From: Nitrosomonadales bacterium
Lineage (GTDB): Bacteria > Pseudomonadota > Gammaproteobacteria > Burkholderiales > Nitrosomonadaceae
Assembly: GCA_009886095.1 (NCBI GenBank)
Contig: VFJL01000031.1
Span: 1 to 39,942, forward strand
Direction of reading: 5' to 3'
Length of the DNA: 39,942 nucleotides
Below the pieces are notes generated by a model that did not search any database, had not been told where the DNA came from, and saw only the letters and a program-made list of their open reading frames with translations. This document shows positions 26,929-36,700 of this stretch, piece by piece. The position numbers and the translations under genes are program-made. Every line of letters starts with the position of its first letter. The first letter of the stretch is position 1.

Positions 26929-28170
26929 ATGAAAAAAATTAAAAAACCTGGTTTGTCCGAAGTGCGCAAAGTGGTGCTGGCCTTTTCTGGCGGACTGGAT
27001 ACTTCAGTGATTCTGAAATGGTTGCAGGACACTTATCAGTGTGAAATCGTCACTTTCACCGCAGATATCGGTCAAGGAGAGGAAGTAGAGCCCGCTCGCG
27101 CCAAGGCGAAACAACTCGGCGTGAAGGAAATTTTCATCGAAGACCTGCGCGAAGAGTTTGTGCGTGATTTCGTATTTCCTATGTTCCGCGCCAACACTAT
27201 TTATGAAGGTGAATACCTGTTGGGCACTAGTATCGCCCGTCCACTGATTGCCAAACGGCAAATTGAGATCGCACGTAAAACCAAGGCAGATGCAGTCTCA
27301 CATGGTGCGACCGGTAAAGGCAACGATCAGGTGCGCTTCGAACTTGGCTACTATGCGTTACAACCCGACATTCATGTGATCGCACCCTGGCGCGAATGGG
27401 ATCTTACCTCGCGCGAGAAGCTTTTGAAATATGCGGAGCAACACGGCATCCCGGTGGAAATGAAGAAAAAAGGCGGCTCACCTTATAGCATGGATGCCAA
27501 CCTGCTGCACATTTCCTATGAAGGCCGCATACTGGAAGATCCGGCGCAGGAACCGGAAGAGTCCATGTGGCGCTGGAGTGTATCGCCAGAGAAAGCGCCC
27601 GACAAAGCAGAATACCTTGACCTGGAATTCAAACAAGGCGACATCATTGCGTTAAACGGCAAAAAACTCTCACCTGCGGACGTGCTTGCCAAACTCAATC
27701 AATTGGGCGGTAAGCACGGTATTGGCCGTTTGGATCTGGTCGAGAACCGCTACGTTGGCATGAAGTCACGTGGCTGTTACGAGACTCCTGGTGGCACTAT
27801 CATGCTGCGCGCCCATCGCGCTATCGAATCCATTACCCTCGACCGGGAAGTAGCGCATCTGAAGGATGACCTGATGCCCCGTTATGCCGCGCTGATTTAC
27901 AATGGCTACTGGTGGAGTCCAGAACGCAAAATGCTCCAGACCATGATTGATGCCTCACAAACCCATGTAAATGGCTGGGTGCGACTAAAACTCTACAAAG
28001 GCAATGTGATCGTGGTTGGACGGGACTCCAAGACCGATTCGCTGTTCGACCCCAACATCGCCACTTTCGAAGAGGACAAAGGTGCCTACAACCAGGCGGA
28101 TGCGGCAGGGTTCATCAAACTGAATGCACTACGGATGCGCATCGCAGCGAATTTGAAAAACAGAAAATAA
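26929..28170 (+). CDS. argG: Argininosuccinate synthase
   Basis: ArgG condenses citrulline and aspartate with ATP. From the ATG at 26929 it has 413 residues. The PP-loop is [10 protein letters not shown] (residues 18-27), with TADIGQGEE after it and [15 protein letters not shown] near residue 125, then [17 protein letters not shown]. The frame is open upstream to 26866, overlapping the argF end, but the sequence before [16 protein letters not shown] is not conserved in the family. The start is 49 bases after argF, so the arg genes probably share a transcript. Confidence 0.96.
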   Translation: MKKIKKPGLSEVRKVVLAFSGGLDTSVILKWLQDTYQCEIVTFTADIGQGEEVEPARAKAKQLGVKEIFIEDLREEFVRDFVFPMFRANTIYEGEYLLGTSIARPLIAKRQIEIARKTKADAVSHGATGKGNDQVRFELGYYALQPDIHVIAPWREWDLTSREKLLKYAEQHGIPVEMKKKGGSPYSMDANLLHISYEGRILEDPAQEPEESMWRWSVSPEKAPDKAEYLDLEFKQGDIIALNGKKLSPADVLAKLNQLGGKHGIGRLDLVENRYVGMKSRGCYETPGGTIMLRAHRAIESITLDREVAHLKDDLMPRYAALIYNGYWWSPERKMLQTMIDASQTHVNGWVRLKLYKGNVIVVGRDSKTDSLFDPNIATFEEDKGAYNQADAAGFIKLNALRMRIAANLKNRK

Positions 28171-28192
28171 TCGTTGAGCTGCTTGATCATTC

Positions 28193-28253
28193 CAATTCCA
28201 GTTCAAGTGAGGATATCAACCAAGTGTCACTGATGAAATGCAATTGGAATTAC
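28193..28253 (+). repeat. Family I repeat, short copy C (before yajQ)
   Basis: A 61-bp element with inverted ends CCAATTCCAGTT and AATTGGAATTAC. It matches the two ends of copy B, but about 90 internal bases are missing. The join falls at a GTGA sequence that occurs near both edges of the missing part in copy B (GAGTGA), as expected for deletion between short direct repeats. It ends 6 bases before the ribosome-binding site of the next gene. Confidence 0.75.
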
Positions 28254-28272
28254 ACCTTAAGGAGAAAGCGTC

Positions 28273-28758
28273 ATGCCATCATTCGACATAGTTTCCGAGG
28301 TTGACAAGCAGGAAATCAGAAATGCGCTTGACCAGGTGAACAAGGAAGTCAGCACCCGCTTCGATTTCAAGGGGTCGGATGCGCGCGTAGAGCAGACTGA
28401 TTACAAGCTCACAATTTTTGCTGACGACGAATTCAAACTAGGTCAGGTGCTGGATATCCTGATGGCCAAACTTGCCAAACGCGGCGTTGATGTGCGCTGT
28501 CTGGACAGAAGTGAAGTAGAAAAAATAAGCGGCAACAAAGTCAAGCAGCAGGTTACGGTAAAGACCGGCGTAGAAACCGAGTTGGCGAAGAAAATTATCA
28601 GACTCATCAAGGACAGCAAACTCAAGGTACAGGGTAGTATCCAAGGTGAAGCTGTGCGTATTTCAGGCGCAAAGCGCGATATCTTGCAAGAAACCATTCA
28701 ACTGATAAAAAAATCCATTACTGAGTTTCCTCTACAGTTTCAGAATTTCAGAGAATAA
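28273..28758 (+). CDS. yajQ: YajQ family nucleotide-binding protein
   Basis: This 161-residue protein starts [37 protein letters not shown], the classical YajQ pattern, and ends in the second ferredoxin-like half with [17 protein letters not shown]. Family members bind nucleotides, and some (for example in Xanthomonas and Pseudomonas) bind cyclic di-GMP and act with a transcription factor. No such partner gene is adjacent. An AAGGAGA ribosome-binding site lies directly after a family I repeat, and the ATG follows about 8 bases later. Confidence 0.93.
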   Translation: MPSFDIVSEVDKQEIRNALDQVNKEVSTRFDFKGSDARVEQTDYKLTIFADDEFKLGQVLDILMAKLAKRGVDVRCLDRSEVEKISGNKVKQQVTVKTGVETELAKKIIRLIKDSKLKVQGSIQGEAVRISGAKRDILQETIQLIKKSITEFPLQFQNFRE

Positions 28759-28796
28759 CTTGCTGGTTAGGAACAGCCTGGCCCGTCCCAGTGAAG

Positions 28797-29501
28797 TTAT
28801 AATGCCAGGCCAGATATCCACTTGGTATACAAGCGCCGGGCGATCTCATTTAACGCTGATATCCGGTTAGTCAAACCCATCTGCATTGCCTCAGCCGACT
28901 GCACCGGCGGCCAGAAACCACTCGTAGTTTCTCCAGTACCTGCTTCACACCAGGCTTTCACCATCTCCTCAGTCATTTCAACATGGCATTGCATTGCCAA
29001 GTGCTTACCCAGCGAGAATACCTGATTCTCACAAAATCGACTCGATAGCAGGCGGAGCGCATCAACGGGAAGAGTGAAGGTCTCACCGTGCCAGTGAAAT
29101 GATTCAAATTCCGATAGATCGCCGAACCATTCACGGGCAATGGGATTATCCGCCACGCTGACTTCCCCCCAGCCGAATTCCTTGACCGGGCTCCTGCTCA
29201 CCGCGCCACCCAAGGCTTTTGCCATCAATTGCCCACCGAGACAGTGGCCCAGCACCGGAACGTCATTAGCCACCGCCTGCCTGATCAGCGCCAGTGCTGG
29301 CGTAATCCAGGGTAGATCATCATTTACACTCATGGGTCCACCCATGAACACCAGCCCACTGAATTCACTGGTATCTGAGGGAGAAACTTCCCCAGCGTCG
29401 ATTCTGATGAGCCGCCATGGAATAGCATGAGCATCCAGAAATGTGGCCAAATAGCCTGGACCTTCAATGGAAAAATATCTGAAAATTGCAACCGGTTTCA
29501 T
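28797..29501 (-). CDS. Class I glutamine amidotransferase-like protein
   Basis: This is a stand-alone 234-residue GATase1 domain related to GMP synthase amidotransferase domains and gamma-glutamyl-type hydrolases. The nucleophile is C87 in the elbow VLGHCLGGQLMAKALGG, and the oxyanion region is FMGGPMSVND near residue 52. A histidine-containing segment (FHWHGETFTLP near 139) and a late His-x-Glu (CHVEMTEEM near 183) complete the triad. The amide acceptor or substrate is not apparent. It lies 27 bases after mltF on the same strand and may be cotranscribed. Confidence 0.85.
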   Translation of the reverse strand: MKPVAIFRYFSIEGPGYLATFLDAHAIPWRLIRIDAGEVSPSDTSEFSGLVFMGGPMSVNDDLPWITPALALIRQAVANDVPVLGHCLGGQLMAKALGGAVSRSPVKEFGWGEVSVADNPIAREWFGDLSEFESFHWHGETFTLPVDALRLLSSRFCENQVFSLGKHLAMQCHVEMTEEMVKAWCEAGTGETTSGFWPPVQSAEAMQMGLTNRISALNEIARRLYTKWISGLAL

Positions 29502-29528
29502 GAGACTTCCCGATACCTGTCGATTAAT

Positions 29529-30932
29529 CTAATTCTGGCCATAACGTAGCGGAGAAGCTTCTTCAGAAGCCGCAAAGTTACGTGAATAAGGGCGCTCGTA
29601 TCTCAATAAAATATCATAGTAATTCCGGACAGATTCCGTCAGAATGACCGCCTCATCGCCGCGTGCGTAGCCATGCTTCAGATTACCGAAATATTCGCTG
29701 TGACTCAGTAGCGGTAATGCCTTTCTCAAATCCACCCATGAATCCGGGCTCAATCCCAAACGCTGCGCCAGAATACGTGCATCTTCCAAATGACCATAGC
29801 CCAGATTGTACGCGGCCAGCGCCATCCAGGTCCGATCAGGTTCTACAATACGCGGCGGCAACACTTCCTTCAGCAACAGCAGATAACGCGCTCCGGCGAG
29901 TATGCTCTGCCGCGCATCAAGGCGGTCTGTTACTTTCATCCGGTCGGCGGTATGTTCTGTCAGCATCATGATGCCACGCACATTGGTGGACGAAGTTGCC
30001 AGTCGATCCCAGTAGGACTCCTTGTAGGCCAATGCCGCGATTAAACGCCAGTCGATCCCCGTCAATTCCTCAGCCTGATGGAAGTGGTCGCGTAAGTCCG
30101 GCAGTAGCGTGCGCATTTTTCCCAGGATACCACCCACATCCGTCTGTTCCAGTCGTTGAATATGGCCGTAATACCGATCAAGCAGGCGCCTTAAGGTACC
30201 ATCCTGTTCGATTCGTTTAAAAAATTTCTGCGCCTTTACCAGTAGCTCTGAATCTGCGTTTGGAGAAAACACCCACGCCTTACCGGTTTCTTCACCTAAA
30301 TTGAAGGCTGAGCCCAGATTGGGATAGAAGTTTTTTGCCAGATTGATCTGGCTGGAGTCGGCAATGGCATAGTCGATCTTGCCTTCTGCCAGCTTTGTCA
30401 GCAACTCCTCAGCGGTGATATCCACTTCAGTCCATTTCAAGCCGGGAACCTGCTGCTTAGCTTCATTCAGTCGTACAGCATGTGATGTTCCGGTCACGAT
30501 CTCAATACTTCTTCCGACAAGCTGCTGAATACTTTTGGGTTTGGGGTAGTCTGTGTTATAGGCCACTTGGGGTTGGGTACGCTGATAAACCGGACCAAAA
30601 CGAGCGCCTGATCCATGCCGATCGGTAACATTCAAGCCAGCGGCGAAGTGCTCCTGCGGATTTTCCAAAGCCAATAACGCCTGGCTCAATTTTGGCATCA
30701 CTCTAAATTTCGCCTCCACACCCAATTCCTTCGCGAATTCGGAAACCAGATCGAACTCCAGTCCAGCATAACTGCCGTCTGAATTTTCATAATAGGTATC
30801 GGGGCTATTAACTGTAATAACCACCAACTCATCCGCCTTGCCCGATGGTGGCCTCAGCTTCTCATACGAATCACAAGCCGCGAGCACAAAGCCACAAAAA
30901 ACAAGTACGGAAAATGAAAGGAAGCTGCGCAT
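29529..30932 (-). CDS. mltF: Membrane-bound lytic murein transglycosylase F
   Basis: MltF cuts peptidoglycan glycan strands. A signal sequence (MRSFLSFSVLVFCGFVLAAC) ends in a lipobox-like LAAC, so this protein may be lipid-anchored. Next comes a periplasmic solute-binding-like domain (about residues 35-270; DELVVITVNSPDTYYENSDG), then a lysozyme-like SLT domain with the catalytic glutamate in LAYKESYWD (near residue 305) and the family segments SSTNVRGIMMLTEHTA and AAYNLGYGHLEDAR. A second in-frame ATG lies ten codons upstream (30962). I prefer the inner one because it begins the signal peptide directly; neither has a strong ribosome-binding site. Confidence 0.92.
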   Translation of the reverse strand: MRSFLSFSVLVFCGFVLAACDSYEKLRPPSGKADELVVITVNSPDTYYENSDGSYAGLEFDLVSEFAKELGVEAKFRVMPKLSQALLALENPQEHFAAGLNVTDRHGSGARFGPVYQRTQPQVAYNTDYPKPKSIQQLVGRSIEIVTGTSHAVRLNEAKQQVPGLKWTEVDITAEELLTKLAEGKIDYAIADSSQINLAKNFYPNLGSAFNLGEETGKAWVFSPNADSELLVKAQKFFKRIEQDGTLRRLLDRYYGHIQRLEQTDVGGILGKMRTLLPDLRDHFHQAEELTGIDWRLIAALAYKESYWDRLATSSTNVRGIMMLTEHTADRMKVTDRLDARQSILAGARYLLLLKEVLPPRIVEPDRTWMALAAYNLGYGHLEDARILAQRLGLSPDSWVDLRKALPLLSHSEYFGNLKHGYARGDEAVILTESVRNYYDILLRYERPYSRNFAASEEASPLRYGQN

Positions 30933-30980
30933 AAGATGGGAGTGAGCAGGATACGAGGACATTCTGCCATGTTTTTGCCA

Positions 30981-31009
30981 TGAACAAGGGCAAGATAAAC
31001 TGGTAAAAT
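30981..31009 (+). promoter_or_regulatory. Probable promoter of tRNA-Ser
   Basis: TGAACA (30981-30986), 17 bases, then TAAAAT (31004-31009). The -35 match is moderate and the -10 match good. The start would fall near 31016, eight bases before the mature tRNA. mltF is transcribed divergently from just to the left. Confidence 0.5.
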
Positions 31010-31023
31010 GTCCGACTTAAAAT

Positions 31024-31116
31024 GGAGAGGTACCGAAGTGGCCATAACGGCGCTGACTCGAAATCAGATGGTCAGGGTAACCTGGCACGTGGGTTCGAAT
31101 CCCACCCTCTCCGCCA
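31024..31116 (+). tRNA. tRNA-Ser (anticodon CGA)
   Basis: The acceptor arms GGAGAGG (31024-31030) and CCTCTCC (31106-31112) pair perfectly, followed by discriminator G and an encoded CCA (31114-31116). The anticodon loop CTCGAAA lies between CTGA and TCAG, giving CGA at 31059-31061. A long variable arm (GGTCAGGGTAACCTGGCAC region) and the T-loop TTCGAAT identify a class II serine tRNA. It reads UCG codons. The glycan gene cluster starts about 370 bases downstream. Confidence 0.97.
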
Positions 31117-31240
31117 AGCATAAGCAATAACTCACTGACAATAATTGTATAAGTTATTCAAAGCGCCCAATCGTTGCCGCTGACCTTACCCGCTATTTTG
31201 GTAGATGGAAAAGGGCAAATCCAACATCTTCCGAGATATG

Positions 31241-31273
31241 AAAAAACCCACCAATGTAGGTCATGGTGGTGGG
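31241..31273 (-). terminator. Rho-independent terminator facing the minus strand
   Basis: Read on the minus strand, CCCACCA (31267-31273) pairs with TGGTGGG (31247-31253) and is followed by six T (31241-31246). It faces away from both flanking plus-strand genes. The only reading frame it could serve is the minus-strand remnant that stops at 31275, two bases away from the stem. Confidence 0.75.
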
Positions 31274-31274
31274 G

Positions 31275-31486
31275 CTAACAGTTCATTGTTATTTGTTTCC
31301 TATTATCAATGGGCTGGAACAAAATAAGGCCACCAAAACCACGCTGGACGGGAAAAAGGATGCCCACACCCTTCTTGTCGCTGAGAAAGTTGGGTAGGCC
31401 ATTATTGAGGCTTTGCTTGTGAACAAGCAGATGCGTCAATTGAGTTGACAGCCATGGTTTTTTATTGGAAAGGAACTCCTTAGCTA
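31275..31486 (-). pseudogene. Possible 3' remnant of a minus-strand gene
   Basis: An open frame on the minus strand ends with TAG at 31275-31277, two bases before a strong minus-strand terminator. The frame continues to 31556 inside the pyruvyl transferase gene, so only the part to about 31486 can be original. The peptide (LNNGLPNFLSDKKGVGILFP, then IDNRKQITMNC) is not one I recognise. A stop codon placed exactly at a terminator suggests the tail of a real gene whose 5' part was lost when the glycan cluster arrived. This is an inference; it could be a chance frame. Confidence 0.35.
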
Positions 31487-32881
31487 GTGGAGCGGCAATT
31501 AGTGAAAAACGATCGAGAGTGGCAGATTGGGATTTTTGGAACCTTTGATGTTGCAAATTATGGTGACCTACTGTTTCCTATCATCGCAGAAAAGGAGTTA
31601 ACCAATCGGCTTGGGGCTGTAAAATTTCATCGCTTTTCCTATCATGCTAGAACTCTGCCACAGTGGCCTTACGAAGTCATCTCACTTTCAGAGTTGCCGG
31701 AGTTAGCCGACTCGCTTGACGCCGTCCTTATTGGTGGCGGTTTCATCATCCGATTCGACAAGTTTATAGCGCCTGATTACGGTCCGCCGAATCCTTCCAT
31801 TCACCATCCCACCGGTTACTGGCTATCGCCCGCACTGATTGCCTTGCAGCATGGCATTCCGCTGATTTGGAACGCTCCGGGCATGCATTGCAATGAAGTG
31901 CCAGAGTGGGCCGTTCCTCTAGTAAAGCTGATGCTCGAGCACAGTCCTCATATCAAGGTTCGCGATACCCTATCTCAGTCGATCCTTACTCCTCTGAGCA
32001 ACAAGGCCCAAATCGATGTATTACCCGATACGGCCTTCGGTCTCTCGCGACTACTTAATGACAAGCAACCCTCGGCGGAATTCCTCGAGTTACGTAAAAA
32101 CGTAGGTTTGACTAACCCGTACCTGATCGTTCAGGCAATAGCCGGACTGGACAGTTTTTTGCGACTATGGAGAACCCATTCGAGTCAATTTCAGAAATTA
32201 CAAATTGTGCTGCTGCCAATAGGGCCAGTGCTCGGGGACCATGAGTCAATACTGGGCAACGATCTGCCTCGTTCGATTCGATTACCGTTCTGGCCTCAAC
32301 CAAAATTGCTTGCCGAGTTAATCTGCCATGCTGAAGGGGTAGTTGGGCAGAGTTACCATTTGGCGGTCAGCGCACTCGCCTTCGGCGTTCCAGTCTTTTG
32401 CTCGGCTGACCTAGGCTGCGGAAAATATACCGCCTTGCCGGTTTACGAGCGAATCTTCCAGCTTTCATGGGACATCAAGATCGATCCGCAGTGGCTCATC
32501 TCGAAATTGGGGAAACGGCCCATTTCTGCCGCAGCAAGTCATGCCCTCAATCAACTGGATGCGCACTGGGATCAGGTAGCCGGGATCATCCGAAAGGGAA
32601 CTAGGCCAACCAAGCCCGCACTCAATCGGTATTGGCAGTCACTACCAGGTTATCTTGAAGCCGCTCAAGATCATTGCCAGACGCCGGGAGTCGGAATCTC
32701 GCCCGCTCAAGCAGTCGCTGCAAAGCATAGAGCATCGTCTATGGCAGAGGTCACGGAGTTAAGCAACGCCTTGATGAGATCCAATGAGCACATTGCCGCC
32801 CTGTACGAATCAAACTCGTTTAAACTTACTGCACCGATGCGTACAATTAGACGCTATCTGAGACAGTTGCTGGGAAAATAA
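31487..32881 (+). CDS. Polysaccharide pyruvyl transferase family protein
   Basis: This 464-residue protein belongs to the family that adds ketal-pyruvate to sugars of exopolysaccharides or cell-wall glycans. The opening GIFGTFDVANYGDLLFPIIAEKEL has the family start (G-x-x-N-x-G-D). It is followed by DAVLIGGGFIIRFDK, IPLIWNAPGMHC and the C-terminal GVVGQSYHLAVSALAFGVPVF, where a conserved histidine sits. After about residue 390 comes a linker and a helical tail (SNEHIAALYESNSFKLTAPM) of a kind often fused to glycosyltransferases. The start is GTG at 31487, or the in-frame GTG at 31502 preceded by GGAG. First gene of the glycan cluster; 5 bases before the oxygenase gene. Confidence 0.82.
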   Translation: MERQLVKNDREWQIGIFGTFDVANYGDLLFPIIAEKELTNRLGAVKFHRFSYHARTLPQWPYEVISLSELPELADSLDAVLIGGGFIIRFDKFIAPDYGPPNPSIHHPTGYWLSPALIALQHGIPLIWNAPGMHCNEVPEWAVPLVKLMLEHSPHIKVRDTLSQSILTPLSNKAQIDVLPDTAFGLSRLLNDKQPSAEFLELRKNVGLTNPYLIVQAIAGLDSFLRLWRTHSSQFQKLQIVLLPIGPVLGDHESILGNDLPRSIRLPFWPQPKLLAELICHAEGVVGQSYHLAVSALAFGVPVFCSADLGCGKYTALPVYERIFQLSWDIKIDPQWLISKLGKRPISAAASHALNQLDAHWDQVAGIIRKGTRPTKPALNRYWQSLPGYLEAAQDHCQTPGVGISPAQAVAAKHRASSMAEVTELSNALMRSNEHIAALYESNSFKLTAPMRTIRRYLRQLLGK

Positions 32882-32886
32882 GCCTT

Positions 32887-33594
32887 ATGATCGACTTGAC
32901 CAAATTGACAGAGCACCGCCTACAGTCTCACCCTTTTAATTGGGCTGAAATCGGCGATTTGTATTCGCTGCATGATGCCGTCGCATTGGCCAAAACCTTT
33001 CCGCACGATTACTTCAAAACGGTATCTGGCTACGGCGGTGAAAAGGACTACGAATATGAGGCGCGCCAGCTTGTCGAAATGGGCACGCACCGTATCATCA
33101 ATCCGCAGACACTTAGCCCTGAATGGCTGGGCCTGGCCCAGGATTTATGTTTACCATCATACCGATCGGCGATGTCTCTGTTAACCGGAATTGATCTAAT
33201 TTCCGCACCGATAGAGGTCAACGTCTTTCACTATGGGCCAGGTGCTTGCCTTGGCCCTCATCCCGACTTAAGCGACAAGTTGGTCACACATATCTTGTAT
33301 TTCAATGAATCATGGAACCCCGATGATGGGGGCTGCTTAAATATCCTACGTTCCCCAGATCCTGATAGCGTGGTGGCCGTGGTACCCCCCATCGTTGGAA
33401 ACTCGGCCATTGTCGTACGCTCGGACGATTCGTGGCATGCCGTTTCAAGGGTAGTAGATGGATGCCTCTCGTCCCGTCGCAGCATGACTGTGACCTTCTA
33501 TCGGCCTAATTCTGTCAGTTCGATGTGGCCGGAAAATGATCGATCCCCCTTACACTGCTATGATGCCGATGTGGAAACCAGGCGAATCACTTAA
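32887..33594 (+). CDS. 2OG-Fe(II) oxygenase (prolyl 4-hydroxylase-like fold)
   Basis: This 235-residue cupin-fold dioxygenase has the iron ligands in order: H125-x-D127 (LGPHPDLSDKLVTHILYFN) and a distal H184 (DDSWHAVSRV), followed by arginines (CLSSRRSMTVTFY near 197) that would bind 2-oxoglutarate. NPDDGGCLNIL is the usual strand between them. Such enzymes hydroxylate peptides, amino acids, lipids or sugars. Here the substrate is probably a glycan or its carrier, judged only from neighbours. It is 5 bases after the pyruvyl transferase gene and 109 bases before the large fusion gene. Confidence 0.85.
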   Translation: MIDLTKLTEHRLQSHPFNWAEIGDLYSLHDAVALAKTFPHDYFKTVSGYGGEKDYEYEARQLVEMGTHRIINPQTLSPEWLGLAQDLCLPSYRSAMSLLTGIDLISAPIEVNVFHYGPGACLGPHPDLSDKLVTHILYFNESWNPDDGGCLNILRSPDPDSVVAVVPPIVGNSAIVVRSDDSWHAVSRVVDGCLSSRRSMTVTFYRPNSVSSMWPENDRSPLHCYDADVETRRIT

Positions 33595-33703
33595 CCGCTA
33601 CTCGCTCTGCTTCAATTGTTCCGATACAGTGCTACTCAGAAAGAGCCCCAGCAATTGAGTTCGGTGATACTGTGGAGCTCACTGCCAGCCTGGATTTTTC
33701 GAC

Positions 33704-36700
33704 ATGAAGCATAGAGACCTGGCTGACATGGCAACAACAAACTCAGATGCATACCGGGACACCGACCTCGGTGAGAATTGGGAAGCTCTTGAAGGGTCAA
33801 AACAGTCTCGATTTTTTTCACAGATTGCGATTGAGCATTTACCCGGCTGGCTGATTGACCAACTGAAATCGCAATCTCTTACGCTTGCCGACTGGGGCTG
33901 CGCCCAAGGTGATAGCACCAATGTATGGGCAAGCCATATCGATGCCCAACAGTTGACCGGCGTTGACTTCTCATCAGCGGCTATTGAACAAGCGGCAAAA
34001 CGCTACCCAACTATACGCTTCATTAACGAAAACTGGCTGACGGAAAATGACACTCAGAAAGAGCTTTTCGATGTTGTGTTTTCTTCGAACACGCCGGAAC
34101 ACTTTCATAGTCCCTACGATGCCTTGCACAACCTATGTGACCGAGCAAAAAAAACAGTTGTACTCGCATTGCCCTGCCGTGATCCGGATAGAATCAATAA
34201 ACACTTTTTCTCCTTTCTTCCCGAAAACATACCATCGGTTCTGCCCAATGGATTTAGGCTGGTCTGGTCGCAAACTGTAGATTGCCGCACGCTACCCAAT
34301 ACGCTTTGGGAAGGAGAACAGATAATTTTGTTGTTCGCCGATTCCAATTGGGTGGATGGACTAGGACTTACTCTAGACGACATCAAAATTGAGCAGCCCT
34401 CTGTCGTTGAAGTAGGTCGCCTCAAACCAATTGTGGCGAAACGCGACAGCACGATGGCGCTGGTGAGTTTACCGAAACAGGGTGCCTCCTGGCAGCTGAT
34501 TCGACCTTTGCGCTCTGTTGCTCGTCTGGCGCGTTACAATCTTGCCAACGAAGATCGTCAGCGATTAACTCAAGCAGCACTGCGCCAGCATTATCACCGC
34601 CTGCCACTACCTGCTTCAGCAAAACGACTGGTTAGCTTTGTCTACCATAAGTTGGTTGGCAAAACCGTACGGGCACTGCGCCGAAGTGCGTTGCGTGTTT
34701 CCCAGTTCCATGCGCCATCAATTAAATCTGCCCCCAGGGCGGACAACCTGCCAGATTACATCTTCTGGGGTGTTATCGACTGGCATTTTCGCCATCAGCG
34801 TCCCCAGCAACTTGCCCTGGCTTTAGCGAATACTGGCCGGCGTGTTTTTTATATTTCTCCAAATTTTGCAGACGATGAGCGAGCGGGTTTTGAGGTCGAA
34901 GCGCTGGATGCTGCGGGCTTGCTGTTTCAAGTAAAGCTATTTATTAAAGGCGAGCATGTTATCTATTCCTCTGCACTGGGATTCGAAACCGTCTCCCAAT
35001 TAAGAGCTAGCATCGGAGAGGTGTTGGAATGGGCTAACTGTGAGCAACTCATCTCGCTGGTTCAGCACCCATTTTGGCATAACGTGGCCTCGGTGCTGCC
35101 AAACAGCCGCCTGATCTATGACTGCATGGATCACCATGAAGGCTTTGGCAACAACACTGAATCTTTGCTGCAGACTGAAAAAGCACTGCTGAATAAAGCG
35201 GAGTTAACGGTTACAACTTCTAACTGGCTGGATAAATCTGTCGCGCGGCATACCAAGCAGCGTGCGTTGATTCGAAATGCCAGCGATTACGATCACTTTG
35301 CCAACGTGCCGGATAGCATCTATCACGATCCGCAGGGCCGGCGAATCATTGGCTACTACGGTGCGATTGCCGAATGGTTTGATCTGGATTTGATCGAGGC
35401 TGTTGCGAAGCAACACCCGGAGTGCTGTGTTTTGTTGATCGGTGCAGACACTGTTAATGCCAAGTCCAGACTCGGCAAGTTGGCCAATGTTACTTTCACT
35501 GGTGAGGTGCCGTACAGCAAGCTACCGTATTATCTTTGTGGCTTTAGCGTCTGTTTGTTGCCATTCAAGGTGATTCCACTCACGTTAGCAACGAACCCGG
35601 TCAAAATCTACGAATATCTCAGTGCGGGTAAACCAGTCGTGACAGTTGATTTGCCGGAGATGGCGCAGTTTAATGGCTTGGTGTACGCGACTGCTGATAA
35701 AGACGCTTTCCTTGCCGCAGTCAGCGCAGTGTTGAGCCAGCTAGAACCTGTTATCTTGGCTCAACAGCGCAAGGATTTCGCACAAGGACAAACCTGGCAG
35801 CGCCGTGCCGAAGCACTGATTCAACACGCCGAATCACACGCTCGTGACCCCAAAATTAGCGTTGTTGTTGTAACGTACAACAATCTTGATCTCACCCGTG
35901 CATGTCTGGCGAGTCTGGATGAGCACAGCCAGTACGAGCATATGGAAATCATTGTGGTCGACAATGCCTCCAGCGACGGTTCGTCGGCGTTCTTGTCTGA
36001 GTGGGTTGCAAAAAACAAATACCGCAAACTGATCCTCAATGAGGACAATAAAGGCTTTGCAGCGGCCATCACCCTAGGCTTAGCCGCCGCAAATGGCGAC
36101 TACCTGGTACTGCTCAACAACGACACCTACGTCACTCCCGGTTGGCTGCGCACGCTGCTCAGGCACCTGCAACGTGACGAAACCATCGGCCTGATTGGGC
36201 CAGTGACTAACAATATTGGCAACGAAGCCAAGATAGATATCGCCTATAGCTGCATGGATGAGATGCTACTGAAATCGGCCGCCTACACACGCAGACATAT
36301 TGGTCAAACCTATCCATTGCGTACTGCGGCATTTTTTTGCGTGATGATGTCGCGGGTGACCTACGAGCGCGTGGGCACATTGGACCCGTCCTTTGGACGA
36401 GGCTTCTTCGAAGACGACGACTACTGCCGTCGAGTTGAACAGTTAGGTCTGCGAATTGTGTGTTCTGAAGATGCATTCATTCACCATCAACTATCAGCCT
36501 CATTCAACAAGCTTAAACAGGGAGACCGGCATAAACTGTTTGAGGAAAACAAGAAAATTTATGAGGCAAAGTGGGGGGAATGGATGCCCCACGGATATCG
36601 GAAAAAACAGAATGCGACGACAGTCGTCCGCTCTGAATCTTCTGTGTTTCATGGGCAACGACACATCGACGGTCAATGCAATGTGTGCGGCAAGCAGGCG

